From: Streptomyces sp. CB02058
Lineage (GTDB): Bacteria > Actinomycetota > Actinomycetes > Streptomycetales > Streptomycetaceae
Reading direction: 5' to 3'
DNA length: 64,000 nt
NCBI RefSeq assembly: GCF_001905505.1
Contig: NZ_LIPG01000001.1
Location: 992,001 to 1,056,000, forward strand
In this document: one piece after another, positions 45,489 to 54,610 of the stretch
How positions within the stretch are numbered: the first letter of the stretch is position 1
Layout: every line of letters begins with the position of its first letter
Position numbers and translations under genes: made by a program
The notes under the pieces: model-generated
Databases searched by the model: none
Told to the model about the DNA's origin: nothing
The model's input: only the letters and a program-made list of their open reading frames with translations

Positions 45489-46970
45489 ATGAACGATCTG
45501 GTCCGCCAGCACACAGCCCTCAGTGACACCGACCTCGAGTGGCTCCATCTGCTGGTCTCGGAGTGGCAGCTGCTCTCCGATCTCTCCTTCGCCGACCTCG
45601 TCCTGTGGGTGCCCACCCGCGACGGGACCCGCTATGTGTCCGTGGCGCAGATGCGGCCCAACACCGGCCCCACCTCCTATCAGGACGACATGGTCGGCCA
45701 CCTCGTGCCGCGTGGCCGCCGCCCGCTGCTGGACGCGGCCCTCGACGAGGGCCGCATCGTGCGCGAGGGCGATCCGGAGTGGCGTGAGGAGGTGCCCGTC
45801 CGGGTCGAGTCGATCCCCGTACGCAGGGAGGGCCGGGTCCTCGGGGTCATCGGCCGCAACACCAACCTGCTCACCGTGCGCACGCCGTCCAGGCTGGAGC
45901 TCACCTACCTCCAGTCCGCCTCCGACCTGGCCCAGATGATCGCCGCCGGGACCTTCCCGTTCCCCGGTCAGCAGGTCGACATGGATGTCTCGCCGCGGGT
46001 CGGCGACGGGCTGATCAGGCTCGACGCCGACGGCATCGTGCAGTACGCCAGCCCCAACGGCCTCTCCGCCTACCACCGGCTCGGCCTGGCGTCGGACCTC
46101 GTCGGCCACAACCTCGGCGCCACGACCGCCGAACTCGCGCCCTCGCGCGGCCCGGTGGACGAAGCCCTGGTCAAGGTGGCGAGCGGATACGCGCCCAGGG
46201 AGTTCGAGGTCGAAGGAGCGGGTGGAGTCATCCAGCTGCGGGCGATCCCGCTCAAGCCCAAGGGCGTCCGCATCGGCTCCCTGGTCCTGCTCCGCGACGT
46301 CACGGAACTGCGGCGCCGCGAGCGGGAATTGATCACGAAGGACGCCACCATCCGGGAGATCCACCACCGGGTGAAGAACAACCTCCAGACGGTGGCCGCC
46401 CTGTTGCGTCTCCAGGCGCGCAGGATGGACTCGGAGCGGGGCCGCGAGGCGCTCAACGAGGCGGTACGGCGCGTCGGTTCGATCGCCATCGTGCATGAGA
46501 CGCTGTCCCAGAATCTGGACGAGCGGGTCGAGTTCGACGAGATCGCCGACCGGGTGATCGCGATGGTCGCCGAGATCTCGCCCGGGAAGGTCACCTGCCG
46601 CCGCACGGGGCGCTTCGGCATCCTCGACGCGGAAGTGGCCACTCCGCTCTCGATGGTGCTCACCGAGGTGCTCCAGAACGCGCTGGAGCACGCGTTCACC
46701 GTCGCCGAGCAGGGCACGGTGGAGGTGTCCGCCGTGCGCGGCGGCTCATCGGCCGACGGCCGGCTGCTGATCACCGTGACGGACGACGGGCGGGGCCTGC
46801 CCGAGGGCTTCGATCCTCAGAAGGCCGGCAATCTGGGACTCCAGATCGTGCGGACGCTGGTCGAGGGCGAACTCGGCGGCACCTTCGGCATGGTCCCCGC
46901 GCCGGTGCGCGGCACACAGGTCGTGCTCGACATCCCCGTCCGGAACGCCCCCGCCCGGAACGAGAAGTAG
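45489..46970 (+). CDS. PdtaS-type sensor histidine kinase
   Basis: 493 residues, soluble. A GAF-like domain (residues 1-150) and a PAS domain (about 175-285) precede a HisKA_2 phosphoacceptor REIHHRVKNNLQTVAALLRL and an HATPase domain (LTEVLQNALEHAF, VTDDGRGLPEGF). In mycobacteria PdtaS phosphorylates the RNA-binding antiterminator PdtaR; no such partner lies nearby. No membrane segment, so it should sense a cytoplasmic signal. Confidence 0.9.
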   Translation: MNDLVRQHTALSDTDLEWLHLLVSEWQLLSDLSFADLVLWVPTRDGTRYVSVAQMRPNTGPTSYQDDMVGHLVPRGRRPLLDAALDEGRIVREGDPEWREEVPVRVESIPVRREGRVLGVIGRNTNLLTVRTPSRLELTYLQSASDLAQMIAAGTFPFPGQQVDMDVSPRVGDGLIRLDADGIVQYASPNGLSAYHRLGLASDLVGHNLGATTAELAPSRGPVDEALVKVASGYAPREFEVEGAGGVIQLRAIPLKPKGVRIGSLVLLRDVTELRRRERELITKDATIREIHHRVKNNLQTVAALLRLQARRMDSERGREALNEAVRRVGSIAIVHETLSQNLDERVEFDEIADRVIAMVAEISPGKVTCRRTGRFGILDAEVATPLSMVLTEVLQNALEHAFTVAEQGTVEVSAVRGGSSADGRLLITVTDDGRGLPEGFDPQKAGNLGLQIVRTLVEGELGGTFGMVPAPVRGTQVVLDIPVRNAPARNEK

Positions 46971-46993
46971 CGGAGCACCGCTCGGCGGACACA

Positions 46994-47033
46994 GCAGTGG
47001 GCCCGGACCGTGGTAACGGTCCGGGCCCACTGC
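46994..47033. terminator. bidirectional terminator, kinase / wblE
   Basis: A perfect 18-base-pair stem (GCAGTGGGCCCGGACCGT and complement) with loop GGTA, between the convergent kinase and WhiB-like genes. Confidence 0.9.
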
Positions 47034-47150
47034 GTGGTGCTCACGGTGCGATGCGCTTCGGGGGTACTGCGCGCTGCGACTCGAAGGCGGGGCTGTGCGT
47101 ACGCTCTGTACGCGCCGCCGGGCTGAGGCTCGTCGTGCGGGGGGCGTCGG

Positions 47151-47408
47151 TCAGGCGCTGGCGTTACGCGCCCGGTTGCGAGCGGCACGGCGCTTCATTG
47201 CGCGGCGCTCGTCCTCGCTGAGGCCACCCCAGACGCCGGAGTCCTGACCGGACTCGAGCGCCCACTGCAGGCACTGCTCCATGACGGGGCAGCGACGGCA
47301 GACGGCCTTGGCTTCCTCGATCTGCAGCAGCGCAGGACCGGTGTTGCCGATGGGGAAGAACAGCTCGGGGTCTTCCTCACGACAAACGGCGTTGTGACGC
47401 CAGTCCAT
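47151..47408 (-). CDS. wblE: WhiB-family iron-sulfur regulator (WblE/WhiB1-type)
   Basis: 85 residues. The four cluster cysteines are Cys9, Cys37, Cys40 and Cys46 (CRRCPVMEQC), followed by the GVWGGLSEDERR turn and a basic Arg/Ala tail for DNA contact. The protein should bind a nitric-oxide-sensitive [4Fe-4S] cluster and partner the housekeeping sigma factor. Assignment to WblE is by length, sequence and neighbourhood. Confidence 0.9.
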   Translation of the reverse strand: MDWRHNAVCREEDPELFFPIGNTGPALLQIEEAKAVCRRCPVMEQCLQWALESGQDSGVWGGLSEDERRAMKRRAARNRARNASA

Positions 47409-47586
47409 GGCTGCTACCTCTCCTTGGTATTACATGCTGGTGCTTGTGAATGTGAACGCTTTCACGAATCCCCCCGCAGACGAAGGTCCGACGCCCAGAT
47501 GAACTGGTTGTGGTCCTGTTGTGGTGAGGAGGGGTTCTGGCTCTCAGTGGAGGCCGATGTTGCGGGCCGTCCCGATCGCCATGTAG

Positions 47587-47637
47587 AGATTCGCAAACCT
47601 CGGCGGCGGATACAACCCCTTCTGGAAAGTTTTTTTT
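47587..47637 (-). promoter_or_regulatory. possible wblE promoter with A-tract
   Basis: The 320 bases between wblE and the kinase-like lipid enzyme hold no gene. On the minus strand an A8 tract (47637-47630) precedes TTGTAT (47615-47610) and, 17 bases on, GAATCT (47592-47587). The layout suggests an UP-element promoter with a leader of about 170 bases. Tentative. Confidence 0.4.
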
Positions 47638-47728
47638 GATTCCTCGGTGTCGACTAGGTCACAGCCGTACTTCTAAGGGGTGGGGGCCAGCCCAAACGTT
47701 CGAGTCAAAGGACTTTGGCCCCTTCCAC

Positions 47729-48697
47729 TCACACAATCACACGCAGTGCACGGCGTACGCCTGTGAACGTCACGCTCGTACGCAGTCCCAGGTGGTCGCC
47801 GTCCATCTGGAAGGGCAGCGGCGCCTTTGAATGCAAGGTGAAGTCGGTGAGGTCGTGCAAGGAGACGGCGTGCTTGCCGTGCGGGCCCTTCTCCGGGCTC
47901 GAAGTGAGCAGCTGAGTGGCGTACCGGGCCACCGCGGCGGTCGTCAGACGCTTCAGTCCGAGGACGTCCAGGCCGGTGTCGAAGGAGGCCTTGGGAGCGG
48001 CGTACATCGGACGATTCCCCAGGTAGGTCCAGGGCGCGGTGTTGCAGATTATGGAGAGCGCGAGGTCCGTGACGGGCTCCTGGCCGGGCACGTCCAGCGT
48101 GATCAGGCCGTTGCGCCGGTGTGGCTCCTCCATGAACTGCCGGACCACCTGGCGCACGTACAGCGGATGGGTCGAACGCTTGCCGCGCTCCCGCTTCTGT
48201 TCGACCCGGCCGAGCACGCCGGCGTCGAATCCGAGCCCGGCGCAGAAAGTGAACCAGCGTTCCGGGACGGCCTCGTCCCGTGTGCCCGGCGTGCCGCTCG
48301 CGAGGCCGAGGCCCACGGTGCGCTCGCTGCGGTCGGCGAGGGCGTCCAGGATGGCGCCGGTCGCCTCCACGGCGTCGTTGGGGATGCCCAGGGCCCTGGC
48401 GAAGACATTGGTCGATCCGCCGGGGACCACGGCCAGGCTCGGCAGGTTCTCCGGGTCGGGGCCACGGTGCAGCAGCCCGTTGACCACCTCGTTCACCGTG
48501 CCGTCACCGCCGAGCGCGACCACCAGGTCGATCTCGTCGGAGTCGGCGGCCCGGCGTGCCAGGTCGCGGGCGTGCCCGCGGTACTCCGTGGAGACGGCCT
48601 CGATCTTCATCTCGCTCGCCAGCGCGTGGATCAGCACGTCGCGTGTCCGCGCACTGGTAGTGGTGGCAGCTGGGTTGACCACGAGGAGTGCGCGCAT
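47729..48697 (-). CDS. diacylglycerol kinase family lipid kinase
   Basis: About 322 residues from ATG 48697 (MRALLVVNPAATTTSAR). The catalytic-domain signature LVVALGGDGTVNEVVNGLL contains GGDGT, followed by VVPGGSTNVFARALGIP. The C-terminal beta domain ends RTSVTFTGVRRALRVIV. It phosphorylates diacylglycerol or a related lipid with ATP; true substrate not determinable. A longer upstream frame through GC repeats is not believed. Confidence 0.9.
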   Translation of the reverse strand: MRALLVVNPAATTTSARTRDVLIHALASEMKIEAVSTEYRGHARDLARRAADSDEIDLVVALGGDGTVNEVVNGLLHRGPDPENLPSLAVVPGGSTNVFARALGIPNDAVEATGAILDALADRSERTVGLGLASGTPGTRDEAVPERWFTFCAGLGFDAGVLGRVEQKRERGKRSTHPLYVRQVVRQFMEEPHRRNGLITLDVPGQEPVTDLALSIICNTAPWTYLGNRPMYAAPKASFDTGLDVLGLKRLTTAAVARYATQLLTSSPEKGPHGKHAVSLHDLTDFTLHSKAPLPFQMDGDHLGLRTSVTFTGVRRALRVIV

Positions 48698-48820
48698 GTC
48701 CGCCAGAGTACCTACCGCGCGGTACCGCCCTGAAGTCCTGATCCATGGGGTGCGGGTGCGTGTACGGAGAGTGACGTAGGCCGGTCGGCGACTCCGTCGC
48801 GGTGCGGGTCGGCCGGTGGG

Positions 48821-48975
48821 CGTCCCGGCTCCGGTCATGGGCGGTGGTTCCGGGCTCGGCCCGCCTTCGGCTCCGGGCCCGGTCCCGGCTCCGGTTCGGG
48901 CTTCGGGCTCGGTCCCGGCTCCGGGCGCGGTCCCGGTTCCGGCTCCGGTCATGGGGTTCCGGTCCGGCTCCGGCC
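48821..48975. repeat. degenerate CCGGCTCCGG repeats
   Basis: The 320-base gap between two divergent genes is filled by short units: GGTCCCGGCTCCGG at 48881 and 48911, and GGCTCCGGTCATGG at 48827 and 48941. Frames through it on both strands give only Arg/Ser or Gly/Pro repeats, so it is not coding. Confidence 0.8.
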
Positions 48976-49017
48976 CCGGCTTCGCTTTCGGTGGCCCGGG
49001 ATGCCAGTCTGAATGGC

Positions 49018-49467
49018 GTGAGCACTCAGCAGAACACGCCCTCCCCGTCGCCCTCGGCCGGCGTCGGGAAGCCGGGCAGGATCGCCGCCCTGGCCGCACT
49101 CACCGCGCTCGAAGGCGCGGCGCTCGCCGTCGGCGGGATCTACATGCTGGCCGTCGGGCTGCTCGGCAGGCCCGACAGCATCCAGCAGGCGGAGATGGGA
49201 GGGCTCACCCTGGTGGCGCTCGGCCTGATCCCGCTGTTCGCCGCCCGCGGGCTGCTGCTGCGGCGCAGCTGGAGCCGCGGCCCCGCGCTCATCACCCAGC
49301 TGATGGCGATGCCGGTGGCCTGGACGCTGCTGAGGGCGCAGGGCGCCATGATCCCCGCCGGCATCGTGCTCGCCGCGGTCGCCGTCACGGCCCTCGTGCT
49401 GCTGCTGAACCCGGCCACCACGAAGGAGCTGGGCATCCGCGGGCCGCGGACGACCCCGGACGCCTGA
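49018..49467 (+). CDS. conserved four-helix membrane protein
   Basis: 149 residues from GTG 49018 (VSTQQNTPSPSPSAG). After a Ser/Pro head come about four hydrophobic helices (IAALAALTALEGAALAVGGI, GLTLVALGLIPLFAARGL and others). The tail is TKELGIRGPRTTPDA. Hypothetical in streptomycetes; function unknown. Confidence 0.75.
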   Translation: MSTQQNTPSPSPSAGVGKPGRIAALAALTALEGAALAVGGIYMLAVGLLGRPDSIQQAEMGGLTLVALGLIPLFAARGLLLRRSWSRGPALITQLMAMPVAWTLLRAQGAMIPAGIVLAAVAVTALVLLLNPATTKELGIRGPRTTPDA

Positions 49468-49524
49468 CGCGGACCGGAGGGCGCGCCGCGGCCGGCCGGC
49501 CCGGCGCCGCGCCCCCGTCCTCGG

Positions 49525-50487
49525 CTACTCCTCGACGAGCAGCCGCTCGCGCAGCTGTGCCAGCGTGCGGGCGAGGAGCCGGGAGACGTGCATCTGGGAG
49601 ATGCCGACCTCCTGCGCGATCTGCGACTGGGTCATGTTGCCGAAGAAGCGCAGCAGCAGGATCCGCTTCTCGCGCGGCGGGAGGTCCTCCAGGAGCGGCT
49701 TGAGGGACTCCCGGTACTCGACGCCCTCCAGGGCCTCGTCCTCGGAGCCCAGGGTGTCCGCCACCGCGGGCGACTCGTCGTCCGTGTCCGGCACGTCCAG
49801 GGAGAGCGTGCTGTAGGCATTGGCCGATTCCAGCCCCTCCAGGACCTCCTCCTCGGAGATGCCCAGACGCTCCGCCAGCTCGTGCACCGTCGGCGAGCGG
49901 CCGTGCTGCTGGGAGAGTTCGGCGGTTGCCGTGGTCAGCGACAGCCGCAGCTCCTGGAGACGGCGCGGAACCCGCACCGCCCACCCCTTGTCCCGGAAGT
50001 GGCGCTTGATCTCGCCGACGACCGTGGGGGTCGCGTACGTCGAGAACTCGACGCCGCGGTCCGGGTCGAACCGGTCCACCGACTTGATCAGGCCGATCGT
50101 GGCGACCTGGGTGAGGTCGTCCAGCGGCTCGCCGCGATTGCGGAAGCGGCGGGCCAGGTGCTCCACGAGCGGAAGATGCATCCGCACCAGCCGGTTGCGC
50201 AGCTCGGCCTTCTCGGGCGAGCCGTCGGGAAGCTCCCGCAGCTCGACGAAGAGCGCCCGCGCCCCGCTCCGGTCGTGTGGATCGTGCTGCCTGTGCTCGC
50301 TCATCTGGCCCGCCCGCTCCGCCTGCGACTGCTCCCCCGCGACCGGACCGTCCTGCTCTCCGTCCGCGCCGTCCGCCCCGACCTCAGGATGCGGCCGGGC
50401 CTGCTGTTCCGGCAGGGCGGCGGGGCGCACCGCCTCGGACCGGATCGTCTCGTCCCGCACAGGACCGTCCCCGTTCCCGTCGCTCAC
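49525..50487 (-). CDS. sigH: SigB/SigF-family stress sigma factor, SigH-like
   Basis: About 320 residues from GTG 50487, which overlaps the anti-sigma stop (GTGA). The first 62 residues are charged and disordered; an internal ATG (MSEHRQHDPH) could give a shorter form. Sigma-2: NRLVRMHLPLVEHLARRF and DLTQVATIGLIKSVDRFDP. Sigma-4: RILLLRFFGNMTQSQIAQEV. Position after an RsbW-type gene matches S. coelicolor sigH (osmotic and developmental stress), where several protein forms occur. Confidence 0.87.
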   Translation of the reverse strand: MSDGNGDGPVRDETIRSEAVRPAALPEQQARPHPEVGADGADGEQDGPVAGEQSQAERAGQMSEHRQHDPHDRSGARALFVELRELPDGSPEKAELRNRLVRMHLPLVEHLARRFRNRGEPLDDLTQVATIGLIKSVDRFDPDRGVEFSTYATPTVVGEIKRHFRDKGWAVRVPRRLQELRLSLTTATAELSQQHGRSPTVHELAERLGISEEEVLEGLESANAYSTLSLDVPDTDDESPAVADTLGSEDEALEGVEYRESLKPLLEDLPPREKRILLLRFFGNMTQSQIAQEVGISQMHVSRLLARTLAQLRERLLVEE

Positions 50488-50897
50488 GCCGGCCCGGGTC
50501 CCGCGCCGCGCTGTTTGTAGAGGCTGATGCTGACCGTACGGTCGTCGGCGACCGTGGACTCGACCTTGCCGGCCAGCGCGGAGAGCACCGTCCAGGCGAA
50601 GGTGTCGCGCTCGGGGGCGCGGCCGTCCGTGGTGGGGGCCGAGACCGTCACGTCGAGGGAGTCCCCGACGAGGCGGAAGACGCAGCTGAGGATGGAGCCC
50701 GGCACGGCCTGCTGGAGCAGGATCGCGCAGGCCTCGTCGACCGCGATACGGAGATCCTCGATCTCGTCGAGAGTGAAGTCCAAGCGCGCTGCGAGACCGG
50801 CCGTGGCCGTACGCAGCACCGACAGGTAGGCACCCGCAGCGGGCAGCCGGACCTCTACGAAGTCCTGGTTCCCGGGCTCGCCTGCGATCTGGGACAC
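50484..50897 (-). CDS. RsbW-type anti-sigma factor for SigH
   Basis: About 137 residues from GTG 50897 with GGAGG five bases upstream; TTG 50909 is a weaker start. An HATPase_c fold of the RsbW/SpoIIAB kind: TLDEIEDLRIAVDEACAILL gives the N box. The G boxes are weakly recognisable. It should bind and inhibit the SigH encoded directly downstream (known in S. coelicolor as UshX/PrsH/RshA). Confidence 0.85.
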   Translation of the reverse strand: MSQIAGEPGNQDFVEVRLPAAGAYLSVLRTATAGLAARLDFTLDEIEDLRIAVDEACAILLQQAVPGSILSCVFRLVGDSLDVTVSAPTTDGRAPERDTFAWTVLSALAGKVESTVADDRTVSISLYKQRGAGPGPA

Positions 50898-51127
50898 CCT
50901 CACCTCCAAGGTGGCACAAACTCGTTCGAGGCTCCGGGACGAGTGCCCGGGGCCGTGCGGTCCGTCGTCGGTTCTGTGGTTCGGCGACGCTATCGCGCCC
51001 CATGATGCCGTGTCGCCGAGACTCCAACCCCGTCGTTACTCATGGTAGGCATATGAGTACACACAGTGGCTAGAGGTCTGCGGCGGTCAATTGCGAAGAA
51101 CCGGCGCCGGTTTGACGTACCCAGACG

Positions 51128-51388
51128 TCAGACGATCGAACCGTCCTCGAAGCACCAGCGCCAGCTCTCCGCGCATTCGAAGCTGCGCATCACCGGATGG
51201 CCGGTCTCCTCGTGGTGCGCGGTCGCGTGTTTCAGCGGCGAGGAATCGCAGCAGCCGACATGGCCGCAGACGAGGCAGAGCCGCAGCTGTACGGGATGCG
51301 TCCCGGCCGCCCGGCACTCCAGGCAGGTGTCGCTGAGCGGGGCGGGCTCGGGGCGCGGCAGTTCGTCAACGTGGAGGCACTCACTCAT
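51128..51388 (-). CDS. UBP-type zinc-finger protein
   Basis: About 86 residues from ATG 51388. The Cys/His pattern of a ZnF-UBP domain is complete: CLECRAAG, LRLCLVCGHVGCCD, HATAHHEETGHPVMRSF and WRWCFED. In bacteria these small proteins are of unknown role. It is divergent from the antiporter gene. Confidence 0.88.
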   Translation of the reverse strand: MSECLHVDELPRPEPAPLSDTCLECRAAGTHPVQLRLCLVCGHVGCCDSSPLKHATAHHEETGHPVMRSFECAESWRWCFEDGSIV

Positions 51389-51423
51389 GATGGCCACGTT
51401 ACGTCGGATGCGGGGACGGTGAG

Positions 51424-53025
51424 ATGGACGCATTGCCGCTGGTGGCACTCGTCGCGGTCAGTGCCGCGGTCGCGGGGGCCGCCCGCAGGACGCCGGTGCC
51501 GGCGCCGCTGCTGCTGGTCGCCGCGGGCCTGCTCGCCGCGTATCTGCCGGGGGTGCCGGACTACACGCTGGACGCGCACGTCGTGCTGCCCCTGCTGCTG
51601 CCGCCCCTGCTGTACACCGCCGCGGTCGACAGCTCGTACCTCGACCTGCGGGCAAATCTGCGGCCGGTCGCGCTGCTCTCCGTGGGGTACGTGCTCTTCG
51701 CGACCTTCGCCGTGGGGTGGCTGGCCTATCTGCTCGTCCCCGACCTGCCGCTGACCGCCGCGCTGGTGCTCGGTGCCGTCGTCGCCCCGCCGGACGCCGT
51801 CACGGCCGCGGCGATCGCCCGCAGGGTCGGACTGCCCGCCCGGGTCACCACGATCCTCCAGGGCGAGTCCCTGGTGAACGACGCCACCGCGATCACCGCC
51901 TTCAAGGTCGCGCTCGCCGCGGCCGTCGGCGAGGGCATGAGCTGGGGCGAGGGGGTCGGCGAGTTCCTGCTGGCCTCCGTCGGGGGCGTCGGCGTGGGCC
52001 TGCTGCTGATGGTGCCGCTGCACTGGCTGCGCACGCACCTCAAGGAGGCGCTGCTCCAGAACACCCTGTCGCTGCTGATCCCGTTCGTGGCGTACGCGGC
52101 CGCCGAGCGGGTCCACGCCTCCGGTGTGCTCGCCGTCGTCGTCGTGGCGCTCTACCTGGGCCACCGCTCCTGGCAGGTCGACTTCGCGACGCGGCTCCAG
52201 GAGGCGGCCGTCTGGAAGATGGTCGCCTTCATCCTGGAGTCCGCGGTCTTCGCGCTCATCGGGCTGCAGCTGCCCTTCGTGCTCAAGGGACTGGGTTCCT
52301 ACGGCGTGGCCGAGGCCCTGGGCTACGCGGTCCTCGTGTTCATCGCCGTGGTCGTCGTGCGCTTCGTCTGGGTGTACCCGGCGAGCTATCTGCCGCTGTG
52401 GCTGTCCAGGCGCATCAGGGAGCGTGAGGCCCCCCTCGCCCGGAGCTCGCCCCTGATCGTCAGCTGGGCCGGTATGCGGGGCGTCGTCTCGCTCGCCATC
52501 GCCTTCTCCATCCCTCTGGTCACCCACGACGGCGAGGACTTCCCCGCGCGCAACCTCGTGCTGTTCCTGACGTTCACCACCGTCATCGGGACCCTGGTCG
52601 TCCAGGGACTCACCCTGCCGCTCCTGGTGCGCGTGCTGAAGCTTCCCCGCCGCAGCGAGCGCGCGGAGACGCTGGCCGAGGCCCAGGCGCAGAGCGAGGC
52701 CTCCGAGGCCGCGGACGCCCGGCTCGCGGCCCTGATGGAAGACCCGCGCAACGCGCTGCCCGACCCGCTCACCCAGCGGCTGCGCACCGTCATGGAGCGG
52801 CGCCGCAACGCCGTGTGGGAACGGCTCGGCGCGGCCAACCCGGTCTCGGGGGAGTCGGCGGACGACACCTACCGGCGGCTGGCCAGGGAGATGATCGCCG
52901 CCGAGCGCGAGGTCTTCGTACGCCTCAGGGACGCGCGGCAGATCGACGACGAGATGCTGCGCGCCCTGCTGCGCAGGCTGGATCTGGAGGAGGCGGCCGC
53001 CTACCGGGAGTCGGACGGCGCGTGA
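51424..53025 (+). CDS. Na+/H+ antiporter (CPA1 family)
   Basis: 533 residues with about 12 transmembrane helices. LGAVVAPPDAVTAAAIARRV and ILQGESLVNDATAI contain the conserved Asp residues for ion binding, and VSWAGMRGVVSLAIAFSIPL is the family's late helix. A cytoplasmic C-terminal region of about 130 residues is Ala/Glu/Arg-rich and helical. It should exchange cytoplasmic sodium for protons. Its 3' end overlaps the convergent PLP-enzyme gene by 25 bases. Confidence 0.92.
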   Translation: MDALPLVALVAVSAAVAGAARRTPVPAPLLLVAAGLLAAYLPGVPDYTLDAHVVLPLLLPPLLYTAAVDSSYLDLRANLRPVALLSVGYVLFATFAVGWLAYLLVPDLPLTAALVLGAVVAPPDAVTAAAIARRVGLPARVTTILQGESLVNDATAITAFKVALAAAVGEGMSWGEGVGEFLLASVGGVGVGLLLMVPLHWLRTHLKEALLQNTLSLLIPFVAYAAAERVHASGVLAVVVVALYLGHRSWQVDFATRLQEAAVWKMVAFILESAVFALIGLQLPFVLKGLGSYGVAEALGYAVLVFIAVVVVRFVWVYPASYLPLWLSRRIREREAPLARSSPLIVSWAGMRGVVSLAIAFSIPLVTHDGEDFPARNLVLFLTFTTVIGTLVVQGLTLPLLVRVLKLPRRSERAETLAEAQAQSEASEAADARLAALMEDPRNALPDPLTQRLRTVMERRRNAVWERLGAANPVSGESADDTYRRLAREMIAAEREVFVRLRDARQIDDEMLRALLRRLDLEEAAAYRESDGA

Positions 53026-53936
53026 CCGGGCGCCCGGCCGTCCCAGGGGCTGCCGGTGACGACCGCGGTGACCGTGGAGCCCGGCGCGAAGGCGCCCTCC
53101 CCGGCGAGCACGGTCAGCCCGTACAGGAGTTTCGCCACGTAGACGCGCTCGACGGGCAGCCCGTGCCGGTCCTCGAAGTCCTCGGCGAAGGCCTCCAGCT
53201 CGGGGGTCGTCCGGGCGTACCCGCCGAAGTGGAAGCGCTCGTCCAGGGCCCACCGCCCGGCCGGGGACCCGAAGGCCTCCCGCTGCAGGGTGCGCACCGC
53301 GTCCCCGAGGAAGCCGCCGCGCAGGACGGGGATGCCCAGGGCGCGCTGACCGGGTCCGAGTCCGGCGGCGAGGCCCGCCAGGGTACCGCCGGTCCCGCAG
53401 GCCACCGCGACCGTCCCGGTCCGCCCGCGGAGTTCCCGGCCGAGCTCTGTGCAGCCCTGTGCGGCGAGCGCGTTGCTGCCCCCTTCCGGGATGACCACGC
53501 ACGGACCGAAGAGGCTCAGCAGGCCCTCCAGGACCTCCGGAGCGGCCTTCGCGCGGTACGTCGTGCGGTCCACGAAGTGCAGCCGCATGCCGTCGGCGGC
53601 GCACTGCGCCAGCGAGGGGTTCAGCGGACGGCGGGCCAGCTCGTCGCCCCGTACGACACCGACGGTGGGGAAGCCCAGCAGCCGCCCGGCGGCGGCCGTG
53701 GCCCGGAGGTGGTTGGAGTAGGCCCCGCCGAAGGTCAGCACGGTGCGCCCGCCGGCGTCCCGCAGATTGGGCGCGAGCTTGCGCCACTTGTTGCCCGGCA
53801 GGTCGGGGTGGATCAGATCGTCGCGCTTCAGCAGCAGCGTCACCCCGTACCGGGCGAAGCGCTCGTCCTCGGCCGGCCGCAGGGGCGAGGGGAGCGCCGG
53901 CCGCAGCGGGGAGAGGTCGAGCGGTTCGTCGGGCAT
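53001..53936 (-). CDS. PLP enzyme, D-cysteine desulfhydrase / ACC deaminase family
   Basis: About 311 residues from ATG 53936. The PLP lysine is in LPGNKWRKLAPNL, the substrate loop in TFGGAYSNHLRATA and the phosphate cradle in ACGTGGTLAGLAAGLG. Substrate could be D-cysteine or 1-aminocyclopropane-carboxylate; motifs do not decide it. The codons at the 3' end run over the antiporter's end on the other strand. Confidence 0.87.
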   Translation of the reverse strand: MPDEPLDLSPLRPALPSPLRPAEDERFARYGVTLLLKRDDLIHPDLPGNKWRKLAPNLRDAGGRTVLTFGGAYSNHLRATAAAGRLLGFPTVGVVRGDELARRPLNPSLAQCAADGMRLHFVDRTTYRAKAAPEVLEGLLSLFGPCVVIPEGGSNALAAQGCTELGRELRGRTGTVAVACGTGGTLAGLAAGLGPGQRALGIPVLRGGFLGDAVRTLQREAFGSPAGRWALDERFHFGGYARTTPELEAFAEDFEDRHGLPVERVYVAKLLYGLTVLAGEGAFAPGSTVTAVVTGSPWDGRAPGHAPSDSR

Positions 53937-53987
53937 GCCTTCATTGTGGGCCGCCCGGGGTCTCTGCGGTCGGCGGCCCCCGAGGCC

Positions 53988-54016
53988 GCTCCCGGGGCGC
54001 GCGGGGCCCCGGGAGC
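53988..54016 (-). terminator. terminator after amidase gene
   Basis: An 11-base-pair stem GCTCCCGGGGC / GCCCCGGGAGC with a seven-base loop, four bases past the amidase stop. Confidence 0.75.
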
Positions 54017-54019
54017 GTC

Positions 54020-54610
54020 CTACTTGAGCCGGTCGTGGATCCGGTTGCGCATCCCCCTCATCGAGAAGCCGCGCGGGTCGACCTTCCCCGGCTGCCACTC
54101 GCGGTGCCCGACGACCGAGGGGGCGTCCCAGCCGTGGAAGCGGCAGACGGCCGCCGCCGCCTTCTCGATGGCTTCGAGCTGCACCGCCGGCCAGGGGTCG
54201 TCGCCGTCGCCGAGGTTCTCGCACTCGAAGCCGTAGAAGTGCCGGTTGCCGTCGGTGTTGGACTCGTTGTCCGTCGGCAGGCGCTTCTGGGCGACGACGG
54301 CGCGCAGGACGTCGTCGTCGCCGAGGCCCGCGTGGTTGGTGCGGCCGTAGCCGACCAGATGCACCCGGCCGTCCTTGGCGATCACGCCGTGGCAGAGCGG
54401 GCCCGGAAGCCCCGCGTGGCCGTCACGGCAGATCTCGACCGTGCGGGCCGTGCCCCGGGTGACGGTGTGATGGAGCATCACCCCGTGCACGGGTCCCCAG
54501 GGGCCCTGGTGGTTGCGGTTGTGCGTACGCCAGTCGCCCACCTGGACGACGGTGAGACCTTCGTCCTTCAGGGCCTTGAGGAAGTTGCTCGCGGACATGG
54601 GTGAGGACAT
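54020..54610 (-). CDS. N-acetylmuramoyl-L-alanine amidase (Amidase_2/PGRP fold)
   Basis: About 196 residues from ATG 54610, chosen for AAGGAG six bases upstream. Zinc ligands: GVMLHHTVTRG, VVGHREW and GKVDPRGF. No signal peptide or wall-binding domain is visible, so export would need a non-classical route, or the enzyme acts in the cytoplasm or after lysis. Phage endolysins look similar, but no other phage gene is near. Confidence 0.87.
   Translation of the reverse strand: MSSPMSASNFLKALKDEGLTVVQVGDWRTHNRNHQGPWGPVHGVMLHHTVTRGTARTVEICRDGHAGLPGPLCHGVIAKDGRVHLVGYGRTNHAGLGDDDVLRAVVAQKRLPTDNESNTDGNRHFYGFECENLGDGDDPWPAVQLEAIEKAAAAVCRFHGWDAPSVVGHREWQPGKVDPRGFSMRGMRNRIHDRLK

Noticed and set aside
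48802..49017. N-terminal extension of the membrane protein at 49018
   Set aside because: The upstream frame is Arg/Leu/Ser repeats from GC-rich repetitive DNA; GTG 49018 is the sensible start.
54020..54610. Amidase as sign of a prophage
   Set aside because: No capsid, tail, holin, integrase or replication genes nearby; the encapsulin-like HK97-fold protein at 59529 has the family 2B layout with a nucleotide-binding insertion.
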